Source: Parachlorella kessleri (Eukaryota; Chlorophyta; Trebouxiophyceae; Chlorellales; Chlorellaceae). From it: a stretch of DNA of 34,263 nucleotides. The stretch lies in assembly GCA_001598975.1 (NCBI GenBank), contig BBXU01000304.1, positions 1 to 34,263 of the forward strand, written 5' to 3'. A program made the position numbers and the translations under genes. Below, piece by piece: positions 31,425 to 34,263 of this stretch (within the stretch, counting starts at the first letter, position 1; each line of letters opens with the position of its first letter). The notes under the pieces were generated by a model. The model was not told the DNA's origin and did no database searches. It saw only the letters and a list, made by a program, of their open reading frames with translations.

Positions 31425-33101
31425 TGCTGCACGGCAGCCTTTGTGCTGTGCTCTGGTCCTGCACCTTGGCAAGGGCGGGGCTGGTTGTAGGGGAGGGTGG
31501 AGCAGGCTTCCTAGCGCCTTGGTCGAGATTCCCTGGCGTGCGCTGTACACAGCGCTTTGTGTGCCTGGCTGCCAAGCGAGGTCGGGGAGGCAGCCGCTGC
31601 AGTGTGGCGGTAGAGATGGGCGCCTGCAGGGTGGGAGTGTTGGGCATGTGCAGGCTCTCACTGAGAGGGGGTTGGTAGCGGCCTTGGTAGTACTGCTCCC
31701 TTGTGCCATGCAACATTGTTAAGGCAGGGGTTGCATTCATCACCCTTCGCGAACGGATCTTGATATATAGAGGTGCACTGTCCATATGTGAAGTGTCTAA
31801 GTCATAACTAGGATCTGGATCAGTGATCGATATGATAGGTGGACAAGTAGCAGGCCCGTGAACAACGCTGTGGTGGGCGAGTGAGGTTTAAGCTATTCTA
31901 GGTGTGCTAGGGAAGAGTTAGCTTAGAAGGTTAGTTGCGGACCTGGCAAGTGGCAGGAGGTGGGTTTTGAGGGCAGGTCCATATGGAATGGTTGTGTCTG
32001 TCCGGCTGTGGCTAGCGGGCCACAGATGGTCACAGCCCAACTTCAACTGGCGCTCCCGCGCACCATTCGGTTTGAGCCGCCCACTCCGCCAGGCGTGCGA
32101 AGCGGAACCTACCACATAGGTTTGCACACCAAGGGAGCAATAATAGAATTGCATCAACGATGTCTACAAATAGCACGCTTGCAGTACGAACCCGCGTTCT
32201 GCAGCAAGCACGACTCGCGGTCATGAACGCATGGTCTTGTGGTGACTGCCACCACAACAGTACAGCGACTCGTCAGAATGATTACTAAATAATGCTGCCA
32301 TCCATATGTTGTCTCGACGTGCTTGCTTGCACTGCGTGACACGTGACACCGTGTCCGTCGGTGGTGTCCGTGCTCCGTTTGCCAATTGGTGCCGCCACCG
32401 GACCAAGTCAAGCTGCCCGGCTTGCCATACAGTTTTGCCCTGCCCTTGGACTGACTATGGAAGCGTCCGGGGGTTCCCTGGCCTTAATGTGGTGTCAGAC
32501 AAGCCCTTCCTTGCCACTGGTCGAAGCCAAGCAGCCGGACTAACCTTGAGGCTCCGCTGGAAGGCGGCTCTAGATTCTTTAATAATAGATAGCGCTTAGT
32601 TTCAAATATATAGAGTTTAGCGGAAACCCTCATCTGCAGTGAGCACGAGCTGCTGACAGGGCTGCGGACTCGCTCGACAACCGGCGGCACCAGGCTGTGC
32701 GCAGGTAACAACAAGAAGCTTCAATGCGCTTCGATTCTTAACCGAACTGCGTACTGATGTATGTGATATCCCTGAGCGCCTTGTTGTACGGATGACAGCG
32801 CTGCTTGTCTGTCGTGCCTCACCTTTTACCACTGCTGCAATGGTCTCCCCCAATGGGAGCGCATAGAAGATTTGAAAGGGCTGGCCGCCGCCACCAGCCC
32901 CTTGAGGGTTTCATTGGTGTTGCAGGTCAAAGCTTCAGCTGCACACCTCTTGTAGCCCGTCTACTTCAGTCGTACAACAAGCTTTGGTAAGTCTGCACAA
33001 ACAGCGGGTTCAACAGCTGTGCAACTGTGCTGCTGTCAATTGGTGAGCTATCAGCAACCCTGTGCCGCAGTGAAGGCCACTGCAGCACCTTTGCTGTGCA
33101 G
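31425..33101. other. Intergenic: LPA1-like 3' region and upstream region of last gene
   Basis: About 1.7 kb with no conserved coding signal on either strand. AT-rich TATA-like stretches occur at about 31761-31769 (TGATATATA) and 32604-32612 (AAATATATA). The second could belong to the promoter of the gene at 33102 onward, but no transcription start can be fixed. Confidence 0.45.
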
Positions 33102-34138
33102 TGCCGCCCATTTTTGAAGGTGCCCAGGCAAATAGAGAGTCCATTCCCTGCGTGGTAAGATTCACTTTTGACAGCAGCAGCAGCAGCAGCAGCCACAGCA
33201 GGATGCAGGAGGTGCCAATCGTGACAGAGCCAGCAGACCCAGGAAGGCTGAGGAGACAACTGCTTGGCCACCATGTGGGTGGCAGTGGGGCAGGCCAGCA
33301 AGCACTAGCAGGAGAGCTTCGAGCCAGGCGAATGGTGGACCTGGCGACAGCTATGCCTGCTGAGCTTTTGCCAATTAGCTCCTACCCTCTGCCTGCTCAG
33401 CAAGGCTGGCCGCCAAGCCGTAGTGGTCAGCAGGGCATTGTCGGCCAGCCGGGCGCTTCGGCGCTGCTCCCTGGGGCACCGCGCCCCTGCCCTGCTCAAG
33501 CACATGGTGCAAGGGAGGGCTTGGCTAGGAGCCAAGCTGCGAGGGGAGTGCAGCAACGGCCAGACGCAGCTATGCTACCACACCCCTTTGCAGCAGCCAC
33601 TGGACCAGGCTGGGGAGTATATGGTGGTCAGTGGTCTGCAAGACCCAGGCATACCAGCGTCAGGGAGGACTGCGCCCCTCAGAGTGCAGCCAGCTCATGC
33701 AGCGAGCCCTCCCCGCCCAGCAGCCTCGCCACCAGCCCGCGGAAGCGGGGGCGCGCTGACTGGGCAGACGACATCTCTCAGCGTGCCAGGTCACAGCCTG
33801 TAGCGACAGCACCTCCTGCGGGCGCGGTGGTGCAGCAGCCTCTTTCACCTAAGCTTCCACAGGGCTATTACGCACAGCGACAGTCCAAGCAGCTGCCAAG
33901 CTTTGGCAGTCAGCATCAAATCAATCAGCAGCTGGAGCTTTCGGTGGCTCAGCTGAGGCCACACCCTGCAGAGCTGGCCTGGGCCTGCCGGGCTTATGCT
34001 GACTGCTATCAGAGGAAACAGCGCGGCGAACCAGGGGCCAAGCTTCCAAAGTCTGCGCTCTCGGTGCTTCATGCGCAGCTGTTGTGCGTTTTCACGGAAC
34101 GCAGCTTGCAGCACCACGGCAGTGGGCGGTCTGAACAG
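33102..34138 (+). CDS. Ser/Gln/Pro-rich protein of unknown function (incomplete at 3' end)
   Basis: No family was recognised. One long open exon runs from a possible acceptor (CTGTGCAG ending at 33101) to a probable donor at 34138 (GAACAG followed by GTAGGC); exon and frame continue beyond the window. If translation starts inside this exon, the ATG at 33203 (MQEVPIVTEPADP) is the first Met. Visible features are a seven-Ser run coded by a CAG repeat, long low-complexity Pro/Ala/Gln/Ser stretches, a basic patch SPRKRGR that could be a nuclear signal, and a more ordered C-terminal stretch (LELSVAQLRPHPAELAWACR to LHAQLLCVFTERSL) that looks helical. A nuclear regulatory protein is conceivable, but nothing in the sequence proves it. 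Reading past the donor gives a stop at 34169-34171. Confidence 0.5.
33172..33192 (+). repeat. (CAG)7 microsatellite in coding exon
   Basis: Seven CAG units, read in the AGC frame as a Ser run in the last gene, upstream of its first in-exon ATG. Length polymorphism is likely. Confidence 0.9.
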
Positions 34139-34210
34139 GTAGGCGGCTGCCCCTTGCCTCTCAATGTGTGACGGCCCGCATACAGCAAGTGTGTAGAAGA
34201 CTGGCATTGC

Positions 34211-34241
34211 TGTGTGTGGTGGTGGTGGTGTGTGTGTGTGT
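34211..34241 (+). repeat. TG/GGT microsatellite at window end
   Basis: (TG)n, (GGT)n and (TG)n runs followed by a G-rich stretch with one ambiguous base (N at 34258). The low complexity and N suggest the edge of an assembly gap, which cuts off the last gene. Confidence 0.85.
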
Positions 34242-34263
34242 ATACGGGGGAGGGGGGNGGGGG

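Noticed and set aside
31515..31540. tRNA T-loop-like string GGTCGAGATTCC
   Set aside because: No matching acceptor stem, D-loop or anticodon arm upstream.

Overview
This is nuclear DNA from a green alga. The protein-coding genes are split into many short exons (up to 15) with mostly GT-AG introns and TGCAG-type acceptors. Two convergent genes have TGTAA, the chlorophycean-type polyadenylation signal, just downstream. The gene content is plant/algal: a CSP41a-type chloroplast RNA-binding protein, an LPA1-type P-loop protein, and a Pro/Ser-rich surface protein with an RRLLQ motif. A chlorophycean such as a Chlamydomonas or Haematococcus relative is the best guess; the species cannot be fixed from the sequence alone.

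Layout. (1) 25-553 (+): last two exons of a HECT E3 ubiquitin ligase. (2) 1256-3076 (+): complete TatD-family metal-dependent hydrolase, seven exons. (3) 3472-6176 (-): complete B-type mitotic cyclin, ten exons, convergent with TatD. (4) 7730-9949 (-): membrane-anchored, Pro/Ser-rich surface protein. (5) 10337-15804 (+): SMP + C2A + C2B lipid-transfer protein (extended-synaptotagmin type), fifteen exons, divergent from gene 4. (6) 16850-19682 (-): CSP41a-like plastid protein, eight exons. (7) 20187-20374 (+): U2 snRNA gene or a variant/pseudogene copy. (8) 20375-25578: about 5 kb with no recognisable conserved gene. It holds a weak two-exon membrane-protein candidate (-) and a 412-bp foldback inverted repeat. 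(9) 25579-27565 (+): organelle-type peptidyl-tRNA hydrolase, six exons. (10) 28024-31424 (+): LPA1/2-phosphoglycerate-kinase-like P-loop protein, seven exons. (11) 33102 to the window edge (+): Ser/Gln-rich protein of unknown function, incomplete at an apparent assembly gap (N at 34258).

The genes do not form a functional cluster or pathway; this looks like ordinary eukaryotic gene order. I rebuilt exons by hand from splice-site consensus, reading-frame continuity and family resemblance. Exon lengths add up to whole codons in every complete gene, but no transcript evidence was available. The observations most worth a second look are the U2 copy with a changed branch-point-recognition base, the long foldback hairpin, the GC-AG intron in the cyclin gene, the G-tract cluster across a splice donor, and the domain make-up of the SMP-C2 and surface proteins. 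I see no convincing novel multi-gene system.
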